A stretch of DNA of 64,000 bases from Pseudomonas putida (lineage in GTDB: Bacteria > Pseudomonadota > Gammaproteobacteria > Pseudomonadales > Pseudomonadaceae): contig NZ_MINI01000028.1 of NCBI RefSeq assembly GCF_002906855.1, forward strand, positions 1,302,001 through 1,366,000. The letters are read 5' to 3'. The notes below the pieces were generated by a model. It was not told the origin of the DNA. It saw only the letters and a list, made by a program, of their open reading frames with translations, and searched no databases. Position numbers and translations under genes: made by a program. This document shows positions 34,206-45,218 of this stretch, one piece after another; within the stretch, counting starts at the first letter, position 1, and each line of letters starts with the position of its first letter.

Positions 34206-36044
34206 ATGCAAATCGCCCCATCGCCTCTCAACGAGGCAGCCCGCCTGTGTTTCCTCGAGAGCCTGAACATCCTCGATACGCCGGCCGAGGAAACCTTTGA
34301 CCGCATCACCCGGTTGGCCAGTGTGCTGCTCGAAGTACCCATGGCATTGGTGTCGCTGGTCGACATGAATCGCCAATGGTTCAAGTCGCGCCAGGGTGTG
34401 GACATTGCCGAGACCACGCGCGATGTGGCGTTTTGTGCCCATGCCCTGCATGTTGAAGACATCCTGGTGATCCCGGATGCCTGCGCCGATCCGCGTTTCG
34501 AGGACAACCCGCTGGTAACCGGTGGACCGCGCATCCGCTTCTATGCCGGCGTGCCGCTGCGTTTTGCCGGTGAGCTGACTGTGGGCACGCTGTGTGTGCT
34601 GGACACCCGGCCCCGCCAGGTGTCAGAAACCGAGTTGGCGCACCTGCGCGACCTGGCGCGGATCGTCGAACGCGAGATGCTCCACCGCAGCCTGGCCATC
34701 GACTCGGGCAGTGCGGTGCAGCAGGCGGAGCAGGGGGCACTGATGTCTTCCGGGGCGCGTTTTCACCGGGTGTTCGACAACAGCCCGACGAGCAAGGCCC
34801 TGGTCGATCTTGACGGGCGCATCCTCGAGCCCAACCGGGAGTTCTGCCAGTTGCTGGGCAGGGCCAAGGAGTGGCTGGTGCTGACTAAGTTGGGCGAACT
34901 GATCGACCCACAGGACCTGGCCAAGCTGGACGAGCCTTGGCAGCAGATCGTTGCTGGCGAGCAAGATTCGCTGGTCATCGAGATGCGGCTGGTCACCGCC
35001 GGCAGTGGTGCACTGTGGAGCGAGCTGAGCGTATCGGCGCTGCGCGATGCGCGCGGCGTTACCGAGCAGTTGGTGGTGTTCGTGCGTGACGTCAGCGAAC
35101 GCAAGCGCCGCCAGCAGCAACTGCAGCGCTACCAGGCGACCCTGGAGCAGCAGGTGGCGCAGCGCACCGAAGAGCTGGCACGCAGCCAGGAAACCCTGCA
35201 GGCCATCGCTGACAATATCCCGGTGCTGATCGCGCAGATCGGCACCAACCTCGAATACCGCTTCAACAATGCCGTGTACCGGCAGGTCTTCGGCGTCGAG
35301 CCGACCCAGCTCAAAGGCCGCAAGGTGCAGGATGTGCTGCCGGCGGACGTGTACCAGCAGCTGCTGCCTTGCTTCCACAAGGCATTGGCCGGCGAGCGGG
35401 TGGAGGCTGACAATGTGCGTTACAGCCCTGACGACACGCGGATCTGGCACGCGTCTTATGTGCCCGATATTCGCAACGGCAAGGTGGAGGGCTTTTTCGT
35501 CATGTCGTTGGACGTGACCGAACGCAAGCGCAAGGAAAAAAGCCTGCTCGACCAGGCCACGCTCGACCCGCTGACCGGGTTGCCCAACCGCGCGGCGTTG
35601 CATGAGGAGCTGGATTTCGCCCTGCAGCAGCGGGGGGCGTTTGCCTTGTTCTTCATCGACCTGGATGGCTTCAAGCAAGTCAACGACCAGCATGGCCACG
35701 AGGCGGGTGATGCCGTGTTGCAGGCTGCTGCGGGGCGCATGCTAGCGATCATGCGTGCGGACGACACGGTGGCCAGGCTGGCCGGTGATGAGTTCGTGGT
35801 CATCGCCCAGGCCGTGGCCAACCAGGCATCAGCCCGGGATATCGCGCGCAAGCTGTGCGATGTGCTGTCGGCGCCGGTTGCGGTGGAGGGGGTTGAAGTT
35901 GCTGTGGGGGCTAGTATCGGGGTTTATCTGAACTTGTCCGGGCATGACCCGCAGAGTGCCGAGGAGGCTTTGGCGTTGGCGGACAAGGCGATGTATGAAG
36001 CCAAGCGAGGGGGGCGGAACAGGTATAGTCTGGTGGGGGATTGA
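34206..36044 (+). CDS. diguanylate cyclase, GAF-PAS-PAS-GGDEF
   Basis: Predicted cytoplasmic c-di-GMP synthase of 612 residues. GAF about 15-160 (LDTPAEETFDRITRLASVLL), PAS about 185-300 (FHRVFDNSPTSKALVDLDG), PAS about 330-445 (IADNIPVLIAQIGTNLEYRF), joined by a coiled coil (RYQATLEQQVAQRTEELARS), and a GGDEF domain from about 450 (DPLTGLPNRAAL). The active-site signature is AGDEF, which some active cyclases carry; an I-site RADD lies five residues before it. ATG 34206 was chosen because the GAF domain starts soon after; the longer frame begins at TTG 34116 near endA. No ribosome site is strong. Confidence 0.9.
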   Translation: MQIAPSPLNEAARLCFLESLNILDTPAEETFDRITRLASVLLEVPMALVSLVDMNRQWFKSRQGVDIAETTRDVAFCAHALHVEDILVIPDACADPRFEDNPLVTGGPRIRFYAGVPLRFAGELTVGTLCVLDTRPRQVSETELAHLRDLARIVEREMLHRSLAIDSGSAVQQAEQGALMSSGARFHRVFDNSPTSKALVDLDGRILEPNREFCQLLGRAKEWLVLTKLGELIDPQDLAKLDEPWQQIVAGEQDSLVIEMRLVTAGSGALWSELSVSALRDARGVTEQLVVFVRDVSERKRRQQQLQRYQATLEQQVAQRTEELARSQETLQAIADNIPVLIAQIGTNLEYRFNNAVYRQVFGVEPTQLKGRKVQDVLPADVYQQLLPCFHKALAGERVEADNVRYSPDDTRIWHASYVPDIRNGKVEGFFVMSLDVTERKRKEKSLLDQATLDPLTGLPNRAALHEELDFALQQRGAFALFFIDLDGFKQVNDQHGHEAGDAVLQAAAGRMLAIMRADDTVARLAGDEFVVIAQAVANQASARDIARKLCDVLSAPVAVEGVEVAVGASIGVYLNLSGHDPQSAEEALALADKAMYEAKRGGRNRYSLVGD

Positions 36045-36086
36045 GGGGGATCGCCAGGATATGGCATCAGGGTCTCCATCTGCCTG

Positions 36087-36164
36087 CCACAACAGTTGCA
36101 GCGCCTGTGAGATTGAGCGCCGCCCGCACGGCGCTCGATTTCACAGGCGCTGAATGTGTTGTGG
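36087..36164. repeat. palindromic repeat related to the inverted-repeat element
   Basis: An imperfect inverted repeat with 24-base arms around GAGCGCCGCCCGCACGGCGCTC. Its outer part matches the left flank and arm tip of copy 1 near 32836-32870. It lies just after the diguanylate cyclase and before azlD (convergent), where it may also act as a terminator. It could be a deletion form of the larger element. Confidence 0.75.
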
Positions 36165-36192
36165 CGAACACCCGTCCGCCTCAACGCCATCC

Positions 36193-36528
36193 TCAGCCAA
36201 TCACGCCCCCCAAATACCGCAACCCCCACAACACCCCCATACCCACCGCCAGGGTCAGCAGCGTACTGCGCGTGCGCCAGGCAACCAGCCCCGCCACCAC
36301 AGCTGCCGGTATCTGTGGGTTGCTCCAGTCGATACCCGGCTGCCCTGCCTTGAACACCACGGCCGGCAGCACCAGCGCAGCCAACACACTGGCCGGCACA
36401 TACACCAGGGCGCGGCGCAACATCGGCGGAATGCGCAACGCGCCGTAGAACTCGATGAACGACAGGCGTATCGCAAAGGTGCCCAGCCCGATCAGGGCGA
36501 AGGTGATCCATGGGGTCATGTCGTTCAT
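36193..36528 (-). CDS. azlD: branched-chain amino acid exporter subunit AzlD
   Basis: Small membrane protein of 111 residues with about four helices (WITFALIGLGTFAIRLSFIE, VYVPASVLAALVLPAVVF). AzlD works with AzlC to export branched-chain amino acids, possibly other compounds. Its ATG overlaps the azlC stop by four bases (ATGA), so the two are coupled. Confidence 0.9.
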   Translation of the reverse strand: MNDMTPWITFALIGLGTFAIRLSFIEFYGALRIPPMLRRALVYVPASVLAALVLPAVVFKAGQPGIDWSNPQIPAAVVAGLVAWRTRSTLLTLAVGMGVLWGLRYLGGVIG

Positions 36529-37244
36529 GGCGCCTCCGCTGCCACGGGTGCGCCCTTGCGCAGTTGTTCGATGCCCAGCCCGCTGATCACACCACCCAGC
36601 GAGGCGACCAGCAAGCCGAGGTTGTAGGGCAGGTCGTGTACCAACACCGCCAGCGCGCCGCCCACCACCGCTGCGCCCAGCAGCGCCGGGTTACGGATGC
36701 CCGGCACCAGCAGTGCCAGGAACGACAGTGGAATGGCAAAGCCTAGCGACCAGGACTCCGGAATGCCGGTACCCAGGTACACGCCGGCCAGCACCGCCAG
36801 GTTCCAGCCGAACCACATCGGCAAGGCGGTGCCCAGGTAGTAGGGGAAGGCAAATCGACCGAGGCCGTCGGTGCCGAATTTCAGGCTGCACAGGGCGAAC
36901 GACTGGTCGGACAGCAGGTAGGACAACGACCAGCGCTTGCGGCGTGGCAGATCGCTCAGGTGCGGGGCCAGCGCGGCGCTGTACATCAGGAAGCGCAGGT
37001 TGATCACCAGCGCGGTGACCGCCATGGTCAGTGGCAGCGCGCCGCTCTGCATCAGTTGCAGCACCACCATCTGCGCGGAGCCGGAATAGAACAGCAGGGT
37101 CATGCCCATGGCGTCGAGCGGCGACATGCCAATACCGATGGCCGTCACCCCGGTGATCAGGCCGAAGGGAACCATGCCGGTCATCAGTGGCAGAACCGCG
37201 CGGACACCCTCGGTGAATGCGTGCATCGCGCTTTTGTAGTGCAT
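36525..37244 (-). CDS. azlC: branched-chain amino acid exporter subunit AzlC
   Basis: Inner-membrane exporter of 239 residues with about seven to eight helices. Family features include FGLITGVTAIGIG, FYSGSAQMVVLQLM and LINLRFLMYSAALAPHL-type segments. ATG 37244 is preferred because AAGGA lies six bases upstream; an ATG at 37265 has none. It forms a two-gene operon with azlD and is divergent from a LysR gene that probably controls it. Confidence 0.92.
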   Translation of the reverse strand: MHYKSAMHAFTEGVRAVLPLMTGMVPFGLITGVTAIGIGMSPLDAMGMTLLFYSGSAQMVVLQLMQSGALPLTMAVTALVINLRFLMYSAALAPHLSDLPRRKRWSLSYLLSDQSFALCSLKFGTDGLGRFAFPYYLGTALPMWFGWNLAVLAGVYLGTGIPESWSLGFAIPLSFLALLVPGIRNPALLGAAVVGGALAVLVHDLPYNLGLLVASLGGVISGLGIEQLRKGAPVAAEAP

Positions 37245-37323
37245 GTGGGTTCCTTGAACATTCATCAGGCTCGCTCAAGGTAAAACCCGCCCGACTTGGT
37301 AACAACGCAGATTTCTGGAATAT

Positions 37324-37345
37324 TAGGCCTAAAAAAAATAGGCCT
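37324..37345. promoter_or_regulatory. repeated TAGGCCT motif between azlC and lysR gene
   Basis: TAGGCCT occurs at 37324-37330 and again at 37339-37345; the first lies in the palindrome TTAGGCCTAA. The pair sits seven bases before the LysR ATG, so it is a candidate autoregulatory operator. Confidence 0.45.
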
Positions 37346-37351
37346 TGAAGC

Positions 37352-38230
37352 ATGCCACTCGATTCACCTACCCGGCACACCCTGCAGCTCAATGCCCTGC
37401 GCGCGTTCGAGGCGTCGGCGCGGCTCGGTGGTTTTGCCCGGGCTGCCCACGAACTTAAGGTCACTCCAGGGGCAATTGCTGCGCTGATCAAGACCCTGGA
37501 AACCCAGTACGGCGCCGCCCTGTTCGAGCGCCATGCCAAGGGCGTGCGCTTGACCCCGCTGGGCGAAAGCGTGAAGACACAGTTCACCGAGGCCTTCGAT
37601 GCGGTGGAGGAGGCTGCCCGAACCTTGCGCCGGCTGGCCGCGCCGCAGCGGGTGCATATCGTCACCTCGCCGGCATTGGCCCAGTTGTGGATCGGGCCGC
37701 GGCTGCCGCGCCTGACCGAAATGCTCGCCCCCATCGAGGTCTCCGTGACGGCGGTCGATGAACCGCCCAACCTCAAGCGCAGCCCGTTCGACCTTTGCCT
37801 GTTCTACGTCGAGCAGGTCGTGCGCGGCCAGCGCAAGCTGGCCGATGAAGACATCCTGCCGGTGTGCAGCCCCGCGCTGGCCGCAAAGATTACCGCGCCG
37901 GCAGACCTGGCCAGTGCGCGCTGCATCAAGGATGTCGGTTGGCAGGACTGGGATGTCTGGTCGGCGGCGATCATGCCTGAACAGCACTTCGTGGCCCGAG
38001 GCCCCGGTTTTTCCCTTTATTCGATCGCGGTGCAGCAAGCCTTGCTGGGCGCCGGTGTACTGATCGGGCGCAGGAGCCTGATTCAGCCATACCTCGACAG
38101 CGGCGAACTGGTCGCGCCCCTGGCCCGCTCGGTGCCGTTGGGGTTGACCATCGCGGCATGGCGCTTGCCGGGTGCCACGGGCAACCCACGCGTGGCAGCA
38201 GTGGAAGAGGCCTTGAAACGGCTGGCTTGA
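37352..38230 (+). CDS. LysR-family transcriptional regulator (GcvA-like)
   Basis: 292 residues. The winged helix-turn-helix is at about 13-72 (LNALRAFEASARLGGFARAA, then VTPGAIAALIKTLE), and the effector domain follows from about 95, in the GcvA subgroup style (SPALAQLWIGPRLPRL, VGWQDWDVW). It faces azlCD with 107 bases between start codons, the usual place for a LysR regulator that controls its neighbour. Effector unknown; branched-chain amino acids are a guess. A 10 bp hairpin follows the stop. Confidence 0.9.
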   Translation: MPLDSPTRHTLQLNALRAFEASARLGGFARAAHELKVTPGAIAALIKTLETQYGAALFERHAKGVRLTPLGESVKTQFTEAFDAVEEAARTLRRLAAPQRVHIVTSPALAQLWIGPRLPRLTEMLAPIEVSVTAVDEPPNLKRSPFDLCLFYVEQVVRGQRKLADEDILPVCSPALAAKITAPADLASARCIKDVGWQDWDVWSAAIMPEQHFVARGPGFSLYSIAVQQALLGAGVLIGRRSLIQPYLDSGELVAPLARSVPLGLTIAAWRLPGATGNPRVAAVEEALKRLA

Positions 38231-38259
38231 GGTGTGGCCAACTTTGCGCTGGCCACACC
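38231..38259 (+). terminator. hairpin after the LysR gene
   Basis: GGTGTGGCCA pairs with TGGCCACACC around a 9-base loop directly after the stop codon. No T tract, so a weak terminator call. The remaining 176 bases before the next gene show nothing clear. Confidence 0.45.
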
Positions 38260-38435
38260 CAGTCCCATGGCAGCCATGCAAGCAGCGAAAATAGGACGTC
38301 CGGGCTATTTCCGTCGTCGGCCGCCAGGCATATGCTTGCCTGTCAGAGGAAGCAAGTTGCCGCCTGCGGCAAACACAAGCACTGTCGGCAGCACCTGAAT
38401 CGGGGCGCAGTTGCTGGACACCAGGGAGAGCGTCC

Positions 38436-39434
38436 ATGAGTCAGGAAACAATGCCGGCACTTGCCGGCTTCAGTGAACAGCAGTTGGCCACGCTGTTCGC
38501 GTTGATCAGCGATGGGATCTGGGACTGGAATGCCAATACCGGCTACGTCTACCGCAACCCCGGCTGGTACGCCATGCTCGGCTACGAAAGCCATTCCATG
38601 GCCAACACCGTACTGACCTGGGAAAGCGTGATCCACCCCGAGGACTACCCACGGGTGATGGCGCATTTCGAGGCCTATATCAACCAGCGCAACGAGCGCT
38701 ATCTCATCGAGTACCGCTGCCGCTGCCACGATGGCAGTTACCTGTGGGTCGAGGACAGCGGCCATATCATCAACCGCAACGAAGATGGCTCGGTGGCGCG
38801 CATGCTCGGCGCACACCGCAATATCGATGCGGGCAAGCGCCTGGTGGCGCAGCTGGAGCAGAAGAATCACTCGCTGGAAGCTCAGGTGGCCGAGCGCACC
38901 CGCGAGCTGTCGTGGGTCAACCAGCAGTTGCAGCGCCAGCTCGACGAGAACCGCATCCTGGCCGAGCGCGACGCGCTGACGCGGATAGCCAATCGCTACC
39001 GGTTGGAGAAGACCTTGCAGCAGGAGTGCGAACGAGCCAAGCGCTTCCGCCAGCCGCTGGCGCTGGTTGCCATGGACCTGGATGATTTCAAGCCGATCAA
39101 TGACTGCTATGGCCACGCCCGTGGCGATGCGGCGTTGATCCGGGTGGTCGAAAACCTGAGCACCAGCCTGCGTGAACTGGACCTGCTGGCGCGGTGGGGC
39201 GGCGACGAGTTCGTCATGGTGCTGCCGCAGACCACGCTGGGCGAGGCACTGGAGCTGGCGGGGCAGTTGCGCCGGGTGATGGAGCGGCTTGAACCGGTGG
39301 GTGATTACCGGCTGACCATGAGTTATGGCGTGGTGCAATGGCAGGAAGGGGAAGGCCAGGAAGCGCTGCTGGCCCGGGCTGACAAGGCCTTGTATCGGGC
39401 CAAGGAAGCGGGCAAGAACACGATTTCCGAGTGA
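38436..39434 (+). CDS. diguanylate cyclase, PAS-GGDEF
   Basis: 332 residues. A PAS domain with PAC (about 12-135: ISDGIWDWNANTGYVYRNPG and CHDGSYLWVEDSGHIINRNE) leads through a coiled coil (AQVAERTRELSWVNQQLQRQ) to a GGDEF domain (about 170-330). The signature is the canonical GGDEF in RWGGDEFVMVLP, with an I-site RELD five residues before it, so it should be active and product-inhibited. The start ATG at 38436 has AGGGAGAG just upstream. Convergent with the bkd operon. Confidence 0.92.
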   Translation: MSQETMPALAGFSEQQLATLFALISDGIWDWNANTGYVYRNPGWYAMLGYESHSMANTVLTWESVIHPEDYPRVMAHFEAYINQRNERYLIEYRCRCHDGSYLWVEDSGHIINRNEDGSVARMLGAHRNIDAGKRLVAQLEQKNHSLEAQVAERTRELSWVNQQLQRQLDENRILAERDALTRIANRYRLEKTLQQECERAKRFRQPLALVAMDLDDFKPINDCYGHARGDAALIRVVENLSTSLRELDLLARWGGDEFVMVLPQTTLGEALELAGQLRRVMERLEPVGDYRLTMSYGVVQWQEGEGQEALLARADKALYRAKEAGKNTISE

Positions 39435-39448
39435 GCCGATAGAGGATG

Positions 39449-39483
39449 AAAAAAGACCCGCGACGCCTGGGGCGCAGCGGGCC
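39449..39483 (-). terminator. terminator of the bkd operon
   Basis: On the minus strand a GC-rich imperfect stem (GGCCCGCTGCGCC with GGCGTCGCGGGTC) is followed by six T at 39454-39449. It lies 25 bases after the lpdV stop. Confidence 0.75.
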
Positions 39484-39507
39484 AAATCGGCCTGGGCCGC
39501 TTCAGTG

Positions 39508-40887
39508 TCAGATATGCAGCGCGTGGCCCAGCGCGCGCAGTGCCGCTTCCTGTACCGCTTCTCCCAGCGTCGGGTGAGCATGGATGGTGCCGGCCACATC
39601 TTCCAGCCGGGCGCCCATCTCCAGCGACTGGGCAAACGCCGTGGACAGTTCCGATACTGCCACGCCAACCGCCTGCCAGCCCACGATCAGGTGGTTGTCA
39701 CGCCGCGCCACCACGCGCACGAAACCGCTTTTCGATTCCAGGCTCATGGCCCGGCCATTGGCGGCGAACGGGAACTGCGCGACGATGCAGTCCAACCCTT
39801 GCTGGCTGGCTTGCTCCGGCGTCTTGCCCGCCACCACGACCTCCGGGTCGGTGAAACACACCGCAGCAATTGCTGCGGGTTCGAAACGTCGGGTCTTGCC
39901 GGCTATGATTTCGGCAACCATCTCGCCCTGCGCCATGGCGCGGTGGGCGAGCATCGGTTCGCCGGCTACGTCACCGATGGCCCAGACGTTGCGCATGCTG
40001 GTCTGGCAGCGTTCGTCTATGGCAATGGCGGCGCCGTTCATCTTCAGGTCCAGGCATTCAAGGTCGAAGCCTTTGGTCCGCGGCCGGCGGCCCACGGCCA
40101 CCAGCACCCGGTCGGCCTCCAGGCGCAGTTGCCCGCCCTGGCCATCGCTGGCCAGCAGGCAGCCGTTCTCGTAGCCTTCGACGCTGTGGCCCAGGTGCAG
40201 GGCGATGCCCAGCTTCTTCAGCGATTCGGCCACGGGCGCGGTCAGTTCGCTGTCGTAGGTTGGCAGAATGCGCTCGCGTGCTTCCACCACGCTGACCTGC
40301 GCACCCAGCTTGCGATAGGCAATGCCCAGCTCCAGGCCGATGTATCCGCCGCCCACCACCACCAGGTGTTTGGGCAGGGCCTTGGGCGCCAGGGCTTCGG
40401 TAGAGGAAATGATCGGCCCGCCGAGTGGCAGCATCGGCAGTTCGACGCTGTGCGAACCGGTGGCCAGCAGCAGGTGCTCGCAGCGGATGCGCTGGCCGTC
40501 GACCTCGACCTGCTTGCCGTCGAGGACCTTTGCCCAGCCGTGAATCACCTTGACCCCATGCTTTTTCAGCAAGGCGGCTACGCCGGTGGTCAGGCGGTCG
40601 ACGATGCCGTCCTTCCAGGCCACGCTCTGGTTGATGTCCAGGCGAGGGCTGTCGACGCTGATGCCCAATGGCGACTGCCCGGCGAAGCGAGCGGTCTGGT
40701 GGAACTGCTCGGCCACATGGATCAGCGCCTTGGATGGGATGCAGCCGATGTTCAGGCAGGTGCCGCCCAAGGCCTGGCCTTCGACCAGCACGGTAGGGAT
40801 GCCCAGTTGCCCGGCGCGGATGGCGGCCACGTAGCCGCCGGGGCCGCCGCCGATGATCAGCAGGGTGGTGTCGATGATCTGGGACAT
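39508..40887 (-). CDS. lpdV: dihydrolipoamide dehydrogenase of the branched-chain keto acid complex
   Basis: E3 flavoenzyme of 459 residues, the known length of P. putida LPD-Val. FAD site [17 protein letters not shown] near 13-29, the redox disulphide [13 protein letters not shown] near 40-52, the NAD site [12 protein letters not shown] near 175, and the C-terminal His-Glu pair in [12 protein letters not shown]. It reoxidises the lipoyl groups of BkdB. ATG 40887 has GGAG six bases upstream inside the bkdB end; the GTG at 40893 is less likely. Last gene of bkdA1-A2-B-lpdV. Confidence 0.95.
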   Translation of the reverse strand: MSQIIDTTLLIIGGGPGGYVAAIRAGQLGIPTVLVEGQALGGTCLNIGCIPSKALIHVAEQFHQTARFAGQSPLGISVDSPRLDINQSVAWKDGIVDRLTTGVAALLKKHGVKVIHGWAKVLDGKQVEVDGQRIRCEHLLLATGSHSVELPMLPLGGPIISSTEALAPKALPKHLVVVGGGYIGLELGIAYRKLGAQVSVVEARERILPTYDSELTAPVAESLKKLGIALHLGHSVEGYENGCLLASDGQGGQLRLEADRVLVAVGRRPRTKGFDLECLDLKMNGAAIAIDERCQTSMRNVWAIGDVAGEPMLAHRAMAQGEMVAEIIAGKTRRFEPAAIAAVCFTDPEVVVAGKTPEQASQQGLDCIVAQFPFAANGRAMSLESKSGFVRVVARRDNHLIVGWQAVGVAVSELSTAFAQSLEMGARLEDVAGTIHAHPTLGEAVQEAALRALGHALHI

Positions 40888-40889
40888 GC

Positions 40890-42161
40890 TCACTCCAGGA
40901 ACAAACAGGCAGGTTGTTCGAGCAGGCCGCGCACGGCCTGGATGAACTGCGCGGCATCCATGCCATCGACCACCCGGTGGTCGAACGAGCTGGACAGGTT
41001 CATCATCTTGCGTACGACGATCTGGCCGTCGATCACCACCGGGCGCTCGACGATGCGGTTGACGCCGACGATCGCCACTTCCGGGGTGTTGACCACCGGG
41101 GTGCTGACGATGCCGCCTAGGGCTCCGAGGCTGGTCAGGGTAATGGTCGAGCCGCTCAGTTCTTCACGGCTGGCCTTGTTGCTGCGGGCGGCGTTGGCCA
41201 GGCGCGAAATCTCGCTGGCATTGGCCCACAGGCTGGCGGCTTCGGCATGGCGCAGCACCGGCACCATCAGGCCGTTGTCACCCTGGGTGGCGATGCCCAC
41301 ATGCACCGCGCCGTGGCGGGTGATGACCTGTGCTTCGTCGTCGTAGGTGGCGTTGATCTGCGGGAAGTCGCGCAAGGCCACGACCAGGGCACGGACCAGG
41401 AAGGGCAGCAGGGTCAGCTTGCCACGCGTGTTGCCGTGCTTGGCATTGAGCTGCTGGCGCAGGGCCTCTACGGCGGTGACGTCGATCTCTTCCACGTAGC
41501 TGAAGTGCGCGACACGGCGCTTGGCGTCCTGCATGCGCTGGGCGATCTTGCGGCGCAGGCCGATCACCTGCACCTGCTCGCTGTCGGTGCGCTTGGCATA
41601 GCCACTCGGCGCCTGGCCGGCAGCGCTGTGCGGCTTGCTCATGAAGGCGTCGAGGTCTTCGTGCAGGATGCGCCCGGCCGGGCCGCTGCCATGCACGTAG
41701 CGCAGCTCGATGCCGGCATCCAGGGCGCGCTTGCGCACCGCCGGCGAAGCCAGCGGCTTGTCCCCCGGCTGGCGCGGCACGATCGCTGCTTCGACGTGAT
41801 GCTCGGGTGCCTGCAAGGCTGCCGGCTGCGGCGCTTTCGCCGGCGCTGGCGCCTGGGGTTCGGCCGCGCTGTGGGCTTCCACAGGATTGGCCTGCGGCAC
41901 ATCCACATGGTTGCCGCTGCCTTCCACTTCGATGCGGATCAGCTCGCTGCCGACCGCCATCACTTCACCGGGCTTGCCGCCCAGGGCCAGCACCTTGCCG
42001 CTGACCGGCGACGGGATTTCCACGGTAGCCTTGTCGGTCATGACATCGGCCACCACCTGGTCCTCGGCGATCACGTCGCCGACCTTGACGAACCATTCCA
42101 CCAACTCGACCTGCGCGATGCCTTCGCCAATGTCCGGCATCTTGATGACGTGCGTGCCCAT
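40890..42161 (-). CDS. bkdB: branched-chain keto acid dehydrogenase E2 (lipoamide acyltransferase)
   Basis: 423 residues, the known BkdB length. Lipoyl domain about 1-78 with the lipoylated Lys in [13 protein letters not shown], an Ala/Pro/Gln linker, a peripheral subunit-binding domain ([19 protein letters not shown]) and the catalytic acyltransferase domain ending with the active-site [15 protein letters not shown]. It transfers branched acyl groups to CoA. It directly follows bkdA2 with no gap. Confidence 0.96.
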   Translation of the reverse strand: MGTHVIKMPDIGEGIAQVELVEWFVKVGDVIAEDQVVADVMTDKATVEIPSPVSGKVLALGGKPGEVMAVGSELIRIEVEGSGNHVDVPQANPVEAHSAAEPQAPAPAKAPQPAALQAPEHHVEAAIVPRQPGDKPLASPAVRKRALDAGIELRYVHGSGPAGRILHEDLDAFMSKPHSAAGQAPSGYAKRTDSEQVQVIGLRRKIAQRMQDAKRRVAHFSYVEEIDVTAVEALRQQLNAKHGNTRGKLTLLPFLVRALVVALRDFPQINATYDDEAQVITRHGAVHVGIATQGDNGLMVPVLRHAEAASLWANASEISRLANAARSNKASREELSGSTITLTSLGALGGIVSTPVVNTPEVAIVGVNRIVERPVVIDGQIVVRKMMNLSSSFDHRVVDGMDAAQFIQAVRGLLEQPACLFLE

Positions 42162-43220
42162 TCAGACCTCCATGACCCGTTTCAATGCCGCGCCTACCCG
42201 CGAAGGGCCTGGGAAGTAAGCCCATTCCTGTGCGTGGGGGTAGGGGGTGTCCCAGCCGGTGACGCGCTCGATCGGTGCCTCGAGGTGGTGGAAGCAATGC
42301 TCCTGCACCAGCGACACCAGTTCGGCGCCGAAGCCGCAGGTGCGGGTCGCTTCATGCACGACCACGCAGCGGCCGGTCTTCTTCACCGACTCGACGATGG
42401 TCTCCAGGTCCAGCGGCCAGAGGCTGCGCAGGTCGATCACCTCCGCGTCTACACCACTCTCTTCGGCGGCCACCTGGGCCACGTAGACCGTGGTGCCGTA
42501 GGTCAGCACGGTGACATCGTTACCCGGGCGGGTGATCGCCGCCTTGTCCAGCGGCACGGTGTAGTAGCCATCTGGTACGGCGCTTTGCGGGTGCTTCGAC
42601 CACGGGGTGACAGGGCGGTCGTGGTGGCCGTCGAACGGGCCGTTGTACAGGCGCTTGGGCTCAAGGAAAATCACCGGGTCGTCGCATTCGATCGAGGCGA
42701 TCAGCAGGCCTTTGGCGTCATACGGGTTGGACGGCATCACCGTGCGCAGGCCGCAGACCTGGGTGAACATCGCCTCCGGGCTCTGGCTGTGGGTCTGGCC
42801 GCCGTAGATGCCGCCGCCGCAGGGCATGCGCAGGGTCAGCGGGGCGATGAACTCGCCGGCCGAGCGGTAGCGCAGGCGGGCCATTTCCGAGACGATCTGG
42901 TCGGACGCCGGGTAGAAATAGTCGGCGAACTGGATTTCCACCACCGGGCGCAGGCCGTAGGCACCCATGCCCACGGCAGTGCCGACGATGCCGCTTTCCG
43001 AGATCGGGGCGTCGAACACCCGCGACTTGCCGTACTTGGCCTGCAGGCCCTCGGTGCAACGGAACACGCCGCCGAAGTACCCGACGTCCTGGCCGTAGAT
43101 CACCACATTGTCGTCGCGCTCGAGCATGACATCCATGGCCGAGCGCAGGGCCTGGATCATGGTCAGTGTGCTGGTGGCCATGGCGGTTTCCGGGTTGATG
43201 CTGTTGTTGTGATCGTTCAT
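42162..43220 (-). CDS. bkdA2: branched-chain keto acid dehydrogenase E1 beta
   Basis: 352 residues. The ThDP enzyme beta chain shows FGGVFRCTEGLQ, ESGIVGTAVGMGAYGLRPV and GFGAELVSLVQEH. With BkdA1 it decarboxylates the 2-oxo acids of Val, Leu and Ile. ATG 43220 (MNDHNNSINPE) is chosen by its match to the known P. putida protein; the upstream frame lies in bkdA1. It starts one base after the bkdA1 stop. Confidence 0.96.
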   Translation of the reverse strand: MNDHNNSINPETAMATSTLTMIQALRSAMDVMLERDDNVVIYGQDVGYFGGVFRCTEGLQAKYGKSRVFDAPISESGIVGTAVGMGAYGLRPVVEIQFADYFYPASDQIVSEMARLRYRSAGEFIAPLTLRMPCGGGIYGGQTHSQSPEAMFTQVCGLRTVMPSNPYDAKGLLIASIECDDPVIFLEPKRLYNGPFDGHHDRPVTPWSKHPQSAVPDGYYTVPLDKAAITRPGNDVTVLTYGTTVYVAQVAAEESGVDAEVIDLRSLWPLDLETIVESVKKTGRCVVVHEATRTCGFGAELVSLVQEHCFHHLEAPIERVTGWDTPYPHAQEWAYFPGPSRVGAALKRVMEV

Positions 43221-43221
43221 C

Positions 43222-44651
<1,430 letters not shown>

Positions 44652-45137
44652 ATGCGCAAGCTCGATCGTACCGATATCGGCATTCTCAACAGCCTTCAGG
44701 ACAACGCCCGCATCACCAATGCGGAACTGGCGCGGTCGGTGAACTTGTCGCCGACGCCCTGTTTCAACCGGGTCAAGGCCATGGAGGAGCTGGGTGTGAT
44801 CCGCCAGCAGGTGACCTTGCTGTCGCCAGAGGTGCTGGGGCTGGACGTGAACGTATTCATCCATGTCAGCCTGGAAAAGCAGGTCGAGCAGGCGTTGCAC
44901 CGTTTTGAGGAAGAGATCGCCGAACGGCCCGAGGTGATGGAGTGCTACCTGATGACCGGTGATCCGGACTACCTGTTGCGGGTGCTCTTGCCGAGCATTC
45001 AGGCGCTGGAACGGTTTCTCGATTATTTGACGCGGCTCCCGGGGGTGGCCAACATCCGTTCGAGCTTTGCCCTCAAGCAGGTGCGCTACAAGACGGCTCT
45101 GCCGTTGCCTTCCAATGGCATGACCTTGCGGGAATAG
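44652..45137 (+). CDS. bkdR: Lrp-family activator BkdR
   Basis: 161 residues. Helix-turn-helix at about 5-60 ([20 protein letters not shown], then [20 protein letters not shown]), followed by the RAM effector domain ([20 protein letters not shown]), typical of Lrp/AsnC proteins. It activates the bkd operon in response to L-branched-chain amino acids. Position and orientation match P. putida. Confidence 0.95.
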   Translation: MRKLDRTDIGILNSLQDNARITNAELARSVNLSPTPCFNRVKAMEELGVIRQQVTLLSPEVLGLDVNVFIHVSLEKQVEQALHRFEEEIAERPEVMECYLMTGDPDYLLRVLLPSIQALERFLDYLTRLPGVANIRSSFALKQVRYKTALPLPSNGMTLRE

Positions 45138-45184
45138 CGATGGCCAGCAAGGGTGCTTGATATTTTAAACACCCCAAGCCTATG

Positions 45185-45207
45185 TTGTTGTCAGCCTATA
45201 ACAACAA
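45185..45207. promoter_or_regulatory. inverted repeat before the glutamine-synthetase-like gene
   Basis: TTGTTGT and ACAACAA are separated by nine bases. The second arm touches the ribosome site AAGGA (45206-45210), so a protein or fold here could control translation or transcription of the gene. Confidence 0.35.
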
Positions 45208-45218
45208 GGACAAGCGTC

